Of a stretch of 64,000 bases of DNA, positions 32,708 through 45,017 are shown in pieces. Within the stretch, counting starts at the first letter, position 1. Each line of letters begins with the position of its first letter. Source of the stretch: Physcia stellaris (taxonomy: Eukaryota > Ascomycota > Lecanoromycetes > Caliciales > Physciaceae); the NCBI GenBank assembly GCA_018902385.1, contig JABSSW010000004.1:124001-188000 (forward strand), in the 5' to 3' direction. The notes under the pieces were generated by a model. The model made no database searches and was not told the origin of the DNA. It was given only the letters and a program-made list of their open reading frames with translations. The position numbers and the translations under genes were made by a program.

Positions 32708-34009
32708 CTTGAGTAGTGGGAAATGGCGATTGGCGTATCTCGAGCGGGGAAAGGAGTTGCTTTTTGAGATGGGACTTCAAACAAGCCGAAGTTCAAGACT
32801 CCGAATCAAGGTCAAAGACGTAGATATCTGTAACTAGCTGTATTAGAATGCTGTGAATCAGCGGGAAGCGAGGGGTTACTCGATACTTACAATTACTCGA
32901 AGAATTGTGATTGCTGGAGGGAGCAAGCACAGCTTCCCGGACACAAGGAAAAAGGGTTGACAGTGTCAGAGGATTAGCAGTTGGGGGCGAGGGAGAAAGG
33001 TGAGAGAGGGTAAGGTTGCGGGGGTGGTTGGAGAAAAGGTTGAGGGAGGCAAGAGCTGTCTCCGGTGGGTGAAATTTCTGGTGAGTTTATACGTGAAGCG
33101 CTAAGCTATCAACTGCCCCGCCCATGCACAATCCCTGCAAATCACGCTTTTTCTTCACACCCATTCTCCATTCACCTCTGACAGCTTGGAGCATTAAATA
33201 CCTACACCGATTGTCAATGATACTTGTACTTCACCATCGTGTGACCTCTTCTTCTGTTGTGCTTGTGAACGTGAGGTCTTCACCAGCTGATGAAATAGCA
33301 ATCAATCAACCAAAGACTCCGGTAATAACATGCATAAGGAAGTACAGACCATTACAATCGATGGCACAATTAACAAAGCTAAAGTAGAGCATTGCCTGCA
33401 GCTGGGAATATTTGTTTAGAAGTCGCTTAATCGATCACTTGGGAAGCTCTGCCCGCCTGTCGCACGAGATGCTGCTTTCAACAATAAACTTTCAGACTAT
33501 TCTTCGGAATGACCAAGGTATGCTTGGTTTAGAAACAAAAGTTCTTTTATTTTCCACTTCCGTCTCCTATCTAATTACATAAGATTCATCTACCCAAGAA
33601 GGTGATTTACAGCTCACTCACTCTAATATTTGATCGAGTTGAGTTTACTTACCCGTTGGGAAAGTTTCGTTAGATATGATATGAGCGGAGCTACTGCAAT
33701 TTTTATTCTGAAACCGATCCACATTTTTATCCGGGCACAGTGGCACAATAATGATTACCATCCATGTGTCAAGCACCTACTTCTGGGCTTCAAAGACAAC
33801 TATTGTTTGTTAGCAAGCTGAAAGTTTGGATTTTCGACAGATACTGTACCCTTTTGTACTTTCATCTTGTCAAAAAGGTCCTGTGTCTGAATCAGCCTTG
33901 GTCCAATCAGGTTGCCAAGCACATGCCGCGCAGGTGAAATTGCACATTGCAAGAATTCGTGGACGGGACGAGTTACGAAGGGGAAGCTTCAGAGGATATC
34001 ATCCCTCTT
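32708..34009. promoter_or_regulatory. KH-gene promoter and ADH 3' flank
   Basis: About 1.3 kb without a supported gene. CCAATCA occurs at 33903-33909 but is far (about 1.2 kb) from the KH start. A C-to-T-rich leader runs near 32950-33060. Confidence 0.35.
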
Positions 34010-35824
34010 TCAAGGTGACGAGGAACGACCAATAGGGAATGATGACAAGACACATACATAACCTTCGACTGCTTCCGACATTGGCATGATTTTATCTGAC
34101 ATGAACCTATTTCAACTGTGAGCGGTCTAGTCCACGGACAATGAAGCTGTAGATGGACTACCCGAGCAGATGTTGTTTTTTCTTCAACATGTCTAGAGCC
34201 TGCGGGAAGATCGAACGGACTGGGCATCTACCCATCTGAATCCTCAAATTTTTGCCGTACGCTTGGTTGCCACTCCTGCGCGACGGTCAGCTTCACAATA
34301 CCGCATGCAACGATTCATATCTATCGCTACCAGGGGATCTACATCAGTCAGCTGAAGCGTTCAAAAAGATGCGTACTGGAGACGCACCTCCCCATTATGG
34401 ACCCCAACGCTGGATATAATGCCTGTGTTGTTAAGCCTAAGTGACATAGTGAGTCACGACGGTAAAGGCGTACCCCAAGGCCTAAGTAGCTCAAATCCCA
34501 TCTTCAGCGCTGGGCTCAAGCCAACGACTTCTGTGTACGAAAGTCCTTCAGTTTCATTTATAGAGAGGTAGAATTGTCGACTTACCTATCACAATGTCTG
34601 CCCCACGGCCTTCAGTAAGTTCTTTTACTCGCTTGTCGAGGCCTTCTCTGTCAGTCTGAAAATTCCAAGGCTCAGCTCCAAGAGACTTCGCAAGATCTAG
34701 GCGTGATTGAACAGAGTCTACAGCGAGAAGATTCTTAGGCTTATAATCCTCGGCATTGATCAATGCGCAAAGTCCAACGGGCCTATGAATCAAGTCAAGT
34801 CAGCATTGTCGAAGCTACCATAAGCGTTGAATCTTGATCATCGTACCCGCATCCAATTAGAACCACGGTGGCCTGCGCAATCTGATCTTTGGTCATCTCT
34901 TTAAAGGCGTTGTACGCCGCAAAATACCCCGTGGGAAATATGTCCGCCATAAGCACCAAAGCATTATCTGCAATGTCTTCGGGCGCTTTTACCGCAGTCG
35001 AGTCGGCCAGAGGTACGCGAACCTTGCCCTGTCAGGTTCCGGGAACAACAATCACTCAAAATAAGGGAACTTACAAACTCAGCTTGAGCTCCATCAAGAG
35101 CCTAGCATGATCTTCGGAGTCAGCTTTTCCTCCTTCTCGAATAAGCGTTGGGCTTTTGGCGACGCCTGCGACACAAACCACTCCCCATAAACCCATCGTA
35201 TGGTACGGAGGAAGTCTCAAGAAAGGACAGAAGTTGGCTCATGAGAAGACCCACCGCAGTACCATACAGCTGCACATTGGAGCATCTTGATGAGTAGCCA
35301 TTGTTACAGTAGTAGCAATCCCCACTGAAAGAGGTCAACCAAGATTTGCGTACTCCCGCGAAGGTCTACGAACCATGAGACGGTGAAGGGCGACACAATC
35401 TGGTCACCTTTCTTAAAATTCTTTACCTCGGATCCGATTTCTTCGATCGTCCCAGTGAACTCATGGCCCTGGGGCTGATCAGTGGGATTGCCAGATGGTG
35501 CAATTACATGCATACCATTATAAAGTCTTCGGGGCTCGGTTGGTGGCCCTAAACTCCATCGAATAATACTGCGATCAATGTCGATGCTTGATAAAGGGCC
35601 TGCGAAATGGGTTGGCCTACCCTGAAAACATGGAGTTCGCTGAAGAAAACCGATCAGCCATTGCGTCTCTGCACAGATTTCCCAACTCACCTCCCGCACA
35701 ACGCCGAGTATATGACTTTGACAATGATGTCTCTCTGATCTTTGATCTTTGGAATTGGCCTATCTTCGAGCACGACCTTGTATGGGCCTTTGAAGACTAC
35801 GGCTCTCATTGTATCCTTCGCCAT
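34010..35824 (-). CDS. Zinc-dependent alcohol dehydrogenase (MDR family), intron-rich
   Basis: Thirteen exons give 353 residues: 35691-35824, 35621-35639, 35516-35548, 35374-35468, 35255-35324, 35075-35101, 34847-35022, 34586-34782, 34474-34530, 34388-34422, 34331-34338, 34162-34275 and 34010-34106. Every join keeps the frame and yields family motifs: SALCG|S ELHVFRGHQP, IMGHEFTGTIEEIG (catalytic-zinc His-Glu), CGDCYYCNNGYSSRC (structural-zinc cysteines), DNALVLMADIFPTGYF and VVLIGCGPVGLCAL (NAD(P)-binding glycines). It resembles fungal glutathione-independent formaldehyde-dehydrogenase-like enzymes; the substrate is unknown. Exon 11 would be only 8 nt, supplying Ile-Pro and part of Trp. The usual C-terminal end after EAVEGY is not visible; the frame instead reads VCVLSSFPIGRSSSP and stops. 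Confidence 0.75.
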
Positions 35825-36417
35825 GGTTGTGGTCTACCCAATCGGATGCTATTCAGTTATAGGTCGTTTCTTTCAATGTTTCCCCGAGTTTTCGCGAGAG
35901 CAAGGCAGCGATTTAAGAGAAAATATCGAAATTACCTGTGCCTGGGTCAGCCAGCAAAAGTACTTTACTTTATGCAGGAGAATTCTCGCACATGAATGCT
36001 GTCATGATCCCCGCATTTGCGATACTTCTAGTGCAACCCCACCATCATTGCGAACGGACGAGAGGCGACCGTTCAATCGCATTACAGACTGTGAGACTTA
36101 AACAAGGTGCTCGTAAAATTTGCAAACAGCGAAATGTGTAAACAGCGATTCATGAATACCTCGATGTTTGAGATCGATTCCAACACCGTGACTCACCATT
36201 CATAGCAATCTAAGCCAACCGCTCCATAAAACCCAGGAATCATCCCATCATGCTCATCGTAGCCCAATCCAATGCATGCAATCATGAGATAACCGACCCA
36301 TTCAACGCCATGCCTGAGCTCCGCTCCACGCAGTCAATGCCCCAAACCAAAAAGCCCAGCCCCTCATCGTGTCCCATCCCTCCTCCTCCTCTTCCTCCCC
36401 CCCAATCCGTACACCCC
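35825..36417. other. Spacer between ADH and Yippee genes
   Basis: Nothing recognisable; serves as the ADH upstream region and the Yippee 3' flank. Confidence 0.4.
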
Positions 36418-36872
36418 TCAATAAACCTGACACAGCAGCTCCGCCTCCAGGATGTATTTCCCCTCTTTATACTTCTCGCTCGCCTCATACGCCTTGTCGT
36501 ATTTCCACCCCACCGTCTCCTTACACTGCCGACACGTGATGTCCCTCACGACGTGACGGCCCGTCGTCATGTTCCGCTCCACGGCCTCGGCTTGCGTGAT
36601 GTTGACGACGGCGTTGAAGAGGTAGGCTTTCCCGTGCTGGCCGCGGAAGTTCTGTGAGGTGCTTGTCAGGCGGGAGACCTTGCTGGCTATCGGGGAGGAG
36701 ATGAAGAGAGGAGTGGAGGGGGAAGGGGGAAGGGGGCGGAGAAAATGAAAGGAAGGAGTGGATGATTAAATACCCGGCTTATGATAGCGTCATGGCTCGC
36801 GAGATGCGTTTTGCACCGCTTGCAGCCGAAGATCTTGTCCGCGTTCAGGTAGATGTTGTATGTTAGCCCCAT
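36418..36872 (-). CDS. Yippee-family zinc-binding protein (Moh1-like)
   Basis: Two exons, 36774-36872 and 36418-36651, with a 122-bp intron (GTATTT ... CCTCACAG) in phase 0. 110 residues, the normal family length. The zinc-binding CxxC pairs are GCKRCKTHL in exon 1 and TCRQCKETVGW in exon 2; the Yippee signatures HDAIISR|NFRGQHGKAYLFNAVVN and GWKYDKAYEASEKYKEGKY are all present. Yeast Moh1 and metazoan YPEL proteins are small, highly conserved proteins; YPEL5 and Moh1 associate with the GID/CTLH ubiquitin ligase. That link is family knowledge, not seen here. Confidence 0.9.
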
Positions 36873-37524
36873 CCTTGCTGTCTCCGGGGGATGGTTGGGG
36901 AGACAGGTCAAGGAAGGGTGTGCGTGTTGTTGAGCACTCTGATGGTTCAAGTGGGCCGCTCGGCGGTGGTGTTTGTTGGGTGATTGGGGAGCTTGGTTGG
37001 GTGCCTGCGGATGGTAGGAGGGTTGGTGACTGGCGGTAGAGAGAGACAGGCGGTCGATGTGTAATTAAAAGTAGCAGCCTTGAAGCTCGTTGCTGAGGGC
37101 GTCTCGTTCAATGCAGTTGCCTCAGATGCCTTGGGCACGAGCAGAGATCCTCTTAAATGGGAAAAAGCTTAGAGTATTAAGTTGGAGGACAGATGCACAG
37201 ATACGATGAGAGCTTAGTCACTGTCTCGCTTTCAATTGATGTCGGTGAGCTGTTTAATCGAATGACTTCAAGATGTCAGAGTGGGGAATGTCCATGCGGA
37301 CCTATTTATGCAGGGCTGGCTCGGTTGAATAAATCGTGCATAACACATGTGCAGGGGGCAGATGACCCCTTTTTCTTGACACCAAGTCCGAAAAATCAAA
37401 TGATGTTTACTGTACCAACGGGATAAGAAGCTTTCGCCACAGAAAGTGACGTTTTGATTAGGGTTTTTGCTCGCCCAAACCTGGAATCTTATAATCACAA
37501 AGCTAACAAGGGTGATACGGCAAT
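36873..37524. other. Yippee promoter region
   Basis: A pyrimidine/purine-rich leader near 36880-37050 precedes the Yippee start. No gene is supported up to the stop codon of the next gene at 37525. Confidence 0.4.
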
Positions 37525-38700
37525 CTACCGTCGCTGCTGTAACGAACTCTCATGCTTCTCCCAGAACCTCTGACAGTCAAGATGTCCCCAATGCTCCGTC
37601 CACCATTCCCCGAAGCTGTCCAGAACATTGACATCGACTTTCTCCACTCTCTCCTCCCTTTTAAGCCCGCATAGAACACAGCATCGAGGCGCGGTAAGTG
37701 CCCCTTCAGCCAGCTTTCCTACCTTTACAGACATATTCTCTGCGATCTCAGGAACAGCTAGATCCAAGCCAACTATATGGGATTTCGCGCTCGCAACACC
37801 AGCTCTCAAACTACCAACGTGCTGTTGCCATACTTGTACGACCTCAGCAGCTTCTTGGTCTTCCCGTCGGCTTTCTGTTCGATCTATGCCTGTGAGTTTC
37901 ATACCGCCCAACCTACCGGCTGAGGCAGGCCCGATCTTCATGCTTTGGGAGAGGTGCGTGTCACGCTTCCAGCGGAGTTTGCGGCCTGCAATGATTCGGG
38001 CTATCGCTCGGATGAATGAGATGCGTAGTTTGACTTCATCCACATTGGCTTGGTCTATGTCGATGGGTTGAGTTACTGGGGATTTCAGCCCCGCGAGGAG
38101 GACCTTGAGCTCGGCTGGCAAGGTTTGCAGCAGTGTCGCTATCAGAAGTAGCAGAGTCGATGGAGGTGGTATGTTTGATGGAGGCGGTGCTTGAACAATG
38201 GGTGCGATGGCTTGCTTTGCTGTTCGAGATTCAGTTGCAACGGATGCCGTTGGCGAAACTATAGATATGATATCTTCGACTTCACGGGGATTACTCGCGG
38301 CAGCGGCTCGCTTAACGCTTGGATTGTCATGAGGTTCCGAGCCTACTCCGTTTGTGCCTCCTTCGAGGGATCTCTGCTGAGGATTATCAACGAAGTCTCC
38401 CCAGTCTTCGTCCAAGTTTGCGGAAAAGACGCCCTGTTCACGCTGTTCGATATTTTCAGAGACTATGTTCCGCCATTCAATGGCTTGCGTAGATGCGCCC
38501 TTGCTGCCCATTCTAGAGCCACTCTCCGCCGTCGTTTGATCATGCAAAGTGGTCTGAACCGGTTCCTCGAAGTCACCAAAATCGTCATTTTCTGCATCAT
38601 CCGAATTTCCCTCTTTGGCACCATTTTCGTTGCTCTCTTGGAAGTAGCCAAATGCTTTTTGTAGATCTTGAGACATTAGTTCATGTTGGAGTAAACTCAT
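37525..38700 (-). CDS. Acidic DFGDF-motif protein with C-terminal Cys/His cluster
   Basis: 391 residues from the first ATG (MSLLQHELMSQDLQ). Two acidic aromatic motifs, DDFGDFEEP and DEDWGDFVD, lie in the N-terminal third; such motifs bind clathrin-adaptor ear domains in other proteins. The middle is hydrophobic-helical (PPPSTLLLLIATLLQTLPAELKVLL in part), and the C-terminus has CCVLCG followed about 35 residues later by WGHLDCQRFW, a possible zinc site. I recall similar fungal proteins being labelled ppk6-like, but no kinase motifs are visible and I do not rely on that label. A role in vesicle traffic is only a guess. It is the last ordinary gene before the AT-rich block. Confidence 0.75.
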   Translation of the reverse strand: MSLLQHELMSQDLQKAFGYFQESNENGAKEGNSDDAENDDFGDFEEPVQTTLHDQTTAESGSRMGSKGASTQAIEWRNIVSENIEQREQGVFSANLDEDWGDFVDNPQQRSLEGGTNGVGSEPHDNPSVKRAAAASNPREVEDIISIVSPTASVATESRTAKQAIAPIVQAPPPSNIPPPSTLLLLIATLLQTLPAELKVLLAGLKSPVTQPIDIDQANVDEVKLRISFIRAIARIIAGRKLRWKRDTHLSQSMKIGPASAGRLGGMKLTGIDRTESRREDQEAAEVVQVWQQHVGSLRAGVASAKSHIVGLDLAVPEIAENMSVKVGKLAEGALTAPRCCVLCGLKREERVEKVDVNVLDSFGEWWTEHWGHLDCQRFWEKHESSLQQRR

Positions 38701-38850
38701 CACCAAAGGCAATGCCAAGGCGTTATTCTGTTATAGACTAGCGTGCAAACTCTGTACAATAATTCACATCCATCACATGTACGATAGATAGTATTATCAT
38801 GAATAATAAACACGTTGCATTCTACATATCTGTAACAAATTATGAACTCG
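38701..38850. other. Edge between gene-rich and AT-rich compartments
   Basis: Base composition changes here within about 150 bp: CT, CC, AG and GG are common to the left and almost disappear to the right. Confidence 0.6.
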
Positions 38851-41800
38851 ACAGTGTTTATCAAATATCATTCGAATCGATTCATATTATTTTACAACGT
38901 TCAAACGTTGATTTCATGCATCGATCGAAAAATTTTTGATTGATTAAACGACGATCAAATTCGAAAACATCAAATTGAATTCACAACGAATTTATCGTCA
39001 TTTAATGTCGTCAATAAAATGCATATTATTTATTTTAACGATCGTCATTTAGTTTCTCAAAAAATCAAAAAATCAACATCGACGTCGATCGATGAAAACG
39101 TCATTTATCGTTCAAACGAACGTCAAATTCGAACGCACGATCGATCATTCGATTTCGATGAAAACGTTTTCAAAAAACACGAAATTTCACATACACGATT
39201 CGATGATTCAATGAATTCGTCATTGTTTCGAATTGATATTTCGAATTCATTTGTTACGAAATGAAAAAAAAAACAAATACGACATAAAATTTACACGTTT
39301 TACACGATTTCACGAATCACATACGTTTTATTTTTTTCTTTTTTCATTTATACGATTCAAATTTTCAAATTCAAACATTACAATGATTACGTCAAACATC
39401 ATTCACAATTTTGTCGTTTTCATTTCAAAGTCAAAACAATATTTCAATTGAAAAATCGACGTCAAAAACGATTTTCGAATCAATCATGTTGAATGAACAA
39501 TCAATTTATCAATAAAATCAATGTTTATCGTCGAATTTTTATACAACAAAAATATCGATTGAAATTTCATCGATGCAAAAACGAAAATCAAATTCACGAA
39601 TTTCATCATCGTCGTCGAAAAACACGAACGAAATTTGAATAAATTTTTTTTTTATTTGTTCAATGCAATGAACGTCAATCATCGTTTTTTTATCATTGTC
39701 ATAACGAATTCAACATCGTTGATTTATTGAACAAAAATAACAAAACGTTTCAAAAAAAATATTTTCGTTTTTTTCGTCGATATCATTTTCGATTTCATTG
39801 ATCGATTTGTTATTTTAACGAGCGTCGAATTTTACATCAAAATCGTTGAATCATTACACAATCAATTGATCATCGAAAACGTTGATTCGAAATTCATTGT
39901 CAACGTATTTTGTCAAAATATTTTGTTGTTCAAAATGCACAAATTAATTCATTTCAATTATTTCGTGATTCGTCAACGTGACGAATGAATTTTCAAAAAC
40001 ACAAATTTCATCGAAATCGAATTTTTTTTTTTAAATTTCGTTAAAATCATCATCGATACGATAGCAAAATCAAATTCAATTGTATTGATCGTTGATCGTT
40101 TCGAAAAATTTAAACGTATTCGTTTCAATACATCAAAATTTGAATACATCGATTCTTTTTGCATCAATCAAAAATGCATAAACAACGATTTCATCAAACA
40201 TGATTTTGAAAAATGCTATTATAATCATTCAAAAAGCGTTTTCAAAAAATGAATTGATAAAAACATGTCTGATCATTCATACGACAAAATTTTGAAAAAA
40301 GCTCAAAATTCACAATAACAATTAACGTCGTTGATTGAATTTTGAAAACAAATTTTGTTTATTAATCATTCAATCAACGATATGTTGTGATACACAAATT
40401 CGAACGTCAACATTCACGTATGCAAAAATCGAGATTTCATACATTTTTTCATGTTTTATATCGAGCATGTTGTAATTGCAAACAAAATTCGTTTCATTGT
40501 TGAAAAAAAAAAATCAAATTATTGTTCGTTTTTTTTTACAACAATGCAAATGATCAATTCATTAATTTGTCAATTTTTTACATGTCAAATTCGTCAACAA
40601 ATTTGTTGTCAATATCAACATTCGAAAAACAAAACATTTATTGAAACATTGAAAATCACATTTTCAAACATCAAAACAAATCAATCGAATATGTTTTTTT
40701 GCAAAACAACGAATTATACGTTTTGAAATTGCAATTACATCAAATGATTGCATTGTTAACAACATTATCATTGTCGTTTATCGTATGACATCGAAATTTG
40801 AATCACATGAATTTTTTTTTATTACGTCAATATTTAAAGAAATTGAATCATTTTTATCAAAACGATTGCAAAAATAATCATTGCGATATTTGCAAACTAA
40901 TCAAAACAAAAAAAAAATCGAATAAAAAGAATATTTATCATGTCGAAAAAATGTTTCATATTATTCACATTGATTTAATATCAATAACGATCGAAAATTT
41001 TGAAAATGAACGTTATTACATCAATATCATCGATGACAAATCACGTTGAACGAAAATATACATCGTCAAAAACAAACACGAATGATTACAATGTTTTATC
41101 AAATACATCAATTGAATCAAACGTCAATTCGATATTGACGTCAAAATCGTACGTATAAATTATAACAACGAATTTCGCAACACGCAATCAATCAATTATT
41201 TTAACAATTAAAACATTGAATTCAATTCAATTTCAACAAATGTTCAAAACGTCAATGATGTAATCGAAACACATCAACGCATTTTCATCATTATAATCAA
41301 AACAACGTTATTGACGAAAAACATATCGAATTTTTTATGATCAAACATCACATATGCAATGACGTATATCAAAAATCGACGTTCAATTTCGTATTTGAAA
41401 AATCAATCATCGTTCGAAAATATTTACGAACAATTTTCGAAATTGACGAACATGTATTCATTCGAATCAATCGTTTACGTCGTCATCAACAAAAAAATCA
41501 AAAATCATTTGAAATCGAATGTCGAAAAAAAAATTTTCATCGAATATGACGATGACATCATTTATCGAATTTACATATCGATTAGTCAAAAAATCGAACG
41601 CGTCAAAAATTTCGATATTTATGATTACAAATCAACATCAAAGATTGACATCGAATTCGATGAAAATTTTATCGAATCAATTGTTGATTCAACAATAATA
41701 AATTTTTTTGTTATTCACATTGAATTCATTGCAAAAAAACAAAAAATTCAATTTCAAATTTTTCAAAACATTGAAATTCGATTACATATCAAAATCAAAT

Positions 41801-42440
41801 TTTCAAATATTATTATACAAAAATCAATGACGTCACAACAACAGAAAATTTTTTAAAAAATTTTACAAAAGTACGTTACAATGCGCTCAAACAAAAAAAC
41901 AACTCGAATAAATTTTTTTATGAATTTTATCGTTTACAATGTCATAATTTTTGTCAATTTTACGATGTTTCATTTAACAATGCGTGAATTGTTCGCGAAT
42001 TGAAATTCAAATTCAAATGATTTAATTGTTTTGTTCGACAACATTGTTGATTTTCAATCAATTTCAATTACAAACGTTGAGTTTGATACGATCAATTTCG
42101 TTTCATTGTTAATCGATTACGTCGAAAACATCGACGTTTTTTCTAGACTGATCGCGACGAATCAAGAACTTGAAAAAAATCAAAAATTTGATTCGAAAAA
42201 ATCGAATCAAGTTTGAAATGTAGAATTTGAAATTTGTTTTGACGTCAAATTCAAATCTTTGATTTTAATGTTAAATTCAAATTCAAATCGACATATTCGA
42301 TTTGAAATTGATTTTGACGTCAAATCAAACTTTTTTTTTGAATTTGAAATTTGATTTGAAAAACTTGATTTGACTTGAAATATTATTTATAGAAATAATA
42401 AAAATAGATTTTTTTTTTACAAATTTTACTGAAAAGAAGA
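38850..42440 (+). mobile_element. Fossil Ty1/Copia element, left part
   Basis: Copia-type fossil. Around 40760-41050 the plus strand keeps the GAG-pre-integrase and integrase start pattern (CDICKLIKTKK ... IIHIDLISITIENF ... INIIDDKSR), and integrase-like sequence continues to about 41850. The reverse transcriptase and RNase H parts are missing here and turn up at 57.0-58.5 kb. It is heavily broken, with many breaks and strong C-to-T-type ageing. The left end is not resolved. The stretch at 42190-42400 is rich in AAATTCAAATC-like units. Confidence 0.75.
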
Positions 42441-42456
42441 AAATACTGAAAGAAAT

Positions 42457-42632
42457 GTGACGAGCATATTATGTGTTGAAACTCTGATAAATGTTTGAAT
42501 TTTTATCTTATCACATCGAAATTTTGATTCGAATTTCGTCTATGATCAAATCATTTACATATGATTTGTCAGATTTTCATAGTTAGTTTTGCAATTTAGA
42601 ATTCTGTTGTTTACTCATATCATTGCATGACA
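42457..42632 (+). repeat. LTR of the short element, left
   Basis: About 175 bp, starting TGTGACGAGC and ending GCATGACA, nearly identical to 44708-44885 over its whole length. Confidence 0.75.
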
Positions 42633-44707
42633 TCTTATATTATTTTAAACTTTTACAAATTCATTCGAAATATGTTTTCGTACATGTTCTCATCATAATC
42701 GAAAATAAGCAACGAATTGAGCATTGAAGTTCGTCGATCAAATTTAAATTCTAAATCATCAAATCAACGAATTTTCACTCATTTCATTTATTTATTTTCG
42801 ACTTTATTTTATTTATTTACACACTCGTCGAGATACGCGAGTTCTAAATAAAATTTCACTTCATTACATTACATCATCGAAGATCGACTGTATCAAAAAT
42901 TCTGTTACAACATCAAAATTTTCAATATCGAAATCATTTTCTTTGTTCGAGAATTTTTCAAAATTCTACTCAATTATTTAGCGAATCGATTATTTTTTTT
43001 TGTTTTCAAAATGCATTGTCAACATTGTAACGACGAGTTTTCAAAAACGTTTACAATTCGCGAACATTATCAACAAACTGACATTTGCTTTGAAATTATT
43101 CGACATCGAATTGCATAATACGATGTTATTCATTATCGCTTTCTAAAAGCTAAATTGATCAAACAAAAAGAGCAAAAAAAAATCGCAATGATCAAACAAA
43201 AAAAACAAAAAAAACAAAAAAAAGTCGAATTGATCGAGCAAAAAATTCAAAAACAAATTAAATTGATCGAGCAAAAAGTTGCAAAGCGAACAAAAATTGA
43301 AATCATTGAAATCGCAAAATCAACATCAAGTTTTTCAAATATCGATATTTTCGATTTTACACTAATATGTGATATTTTGAAATTCGATTTATACAGCAAG
43401 ATGATAGATTTTTTGCAACATTTTTAACAAATTCAACATCAATATGAAAAGCAAAATGTGTTCGACTTGTTGTTCAAATGCGTTCGAAATTTTGCTTTCG
43501 CATGATTCAATAATCAATTAAATTTCATCATCATACAGAATTTCGACAAAGATTTAACATGTGTTTTTTTTACTATTTCGCTTGAATTCGCATCGAAAAC
43601 ATCGAATCAATCATTTATTACATTTAATTCGCATATTTCACATTTTTCGTCTCAATATCATTTATGCGTTGAATGTTTCGCTCAATTCTCGTCAATGATT
43701 CGACTTTTAAAACATACGAAACAAATCAATTGTTCGAAAACGATTTGCAAACATTGCGAACAAAATTTCAATTTCAAAAATAAATTTCACGAGCACATAC
43801 GCGAACATCATGTTTCGAAATCGATTACATCATTCATTTCATTTATCACATCGAAAAATTCGAATTTTCGATTTTTTACATCAGAATTCACGTACAAAAT
43901 TATGAAAAAATCAACAATCATTTGTTCGTTTGTTTCGTTTGTTTCGTTTGTTTCGTCGATTTTTTTTGCAATATTTACATCGATATTTGATTCAATATTA
44001 TCAAAATGTTCGCATTTCTTTATTGCGACACTCAATATCACATCGAAATCGATGAAAAAATTATCAATCAATTCATTTACATTTTCGACTTCATTTTTTT
44101 CAACATTTTTTAAAACATTTGTATTAGAACATCAGAAATTCTATCTCATTATCGATGATTTGATTCGCATGTTTCGTGAAAAATTTAAATCATTTGAATT
44201 ACGTCAACATCAAAAAGATTTTGTTTTTTCGCAAAGTTTTGACATTCGTTCATTTACTCAATCACGTTTTTTTTATCAGTCACGAATCATCGTTTATTTT
44301 TTGTTTGCAATCAATCAAAAAATATCGATTAATCAAAATTCGAAAAGCTCGAATTCGAAAAGTTTTCAACAATTTACGTTTGCGAAAACAATTCGCTTTG
44401 TTTTGTTTGAGAAATCGATCATTTTATCATACAAAAAATCAAACATCTCGTACATTTCGTTGCAATCAAAATTTTCATTCGCATGATTTACGTTTTCGTT
44501 CACGTTTTCGTTCACGTTTTCGTCGTTTTTTCGATTTCTGATTTCAGATCATGTTTGTTGCATTTGTTTCGATCATTTCAATTTTCGCAATGATTTGTTC
44601 AATTATTCAAATTTTAATCAACGATATTTTTCGAATCGTCGACCGATGAGAAAAATGAAAAAAATGATTAGTCGTTTCGAAACGAAACTGAAAAAAAACG
44701 AAAAATA

Positions 44708-44885
44708 ATGTGACGAGCATATTATGTGTTGAAATTTTGATAAATGTTTGAATTTTTATTTTATCACATCGAAATTTTGATTCGAATTTCGTTTATGATC
44801 AAATCATTTACATATGATTTGTCAGATTTTCATAGTTAATTTTGCAATTTAAAATTCTGTTGTTTATTCATATCATTGCATGACA
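44708..44885 (+). repeat. LTR of the short element, right
   Basis: Near-identical partner of the repeat at 42457-42632, preceded by an A-rich tract resembling a polypurine primer site. Confidence 0.75.
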
Positions 44886-45017
44886 TTTTACAAGAAATTT
44901 CAAACATAAATAATGAATAATGAGTTTTGATAATGCAATTTGAAAAAAAAAAATTGATCATTATTCACAAACAAATGATAATGCATGATAATAATGCATT
45001 TTCGTTATTTAATCAAA

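Larger units (their letters stand above)
42457..44885 (+). mobile_element. Short LTR-bounded element with zinc-finger ORF
   Basis: Two near-identical direct repeats of about 175-178 bp, starting TGTGACGAGC and ending GCATGACA, frame 2.1 kb of internal DNA. They behave as LTRs (TGT...ACA ends), and a purine-rich tract precedes the right one. No reverse transcriptase, integrase or protease is visible, so it looks non-autonomous. The internal region keeps traces of C2H2/C2HC-type fingers (43012-43090 and 43660-43820). It lies at the left edge of the 14.5-kb segment that separates the two Copia parts. It is broken in many places; the two repeats are still very alike, so insertion was not ancient relative to the mutational ageing. 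Confidence 0.6.

Noticed and set aside
38770-38840. Weak similarity to 58477-58540 (AGTAT.ATC..ATGAAT), suggesting paired LTRs
   Set aside because: Only about 20 positions match with gaps in AT-rich DNA; not enough to define element ends.
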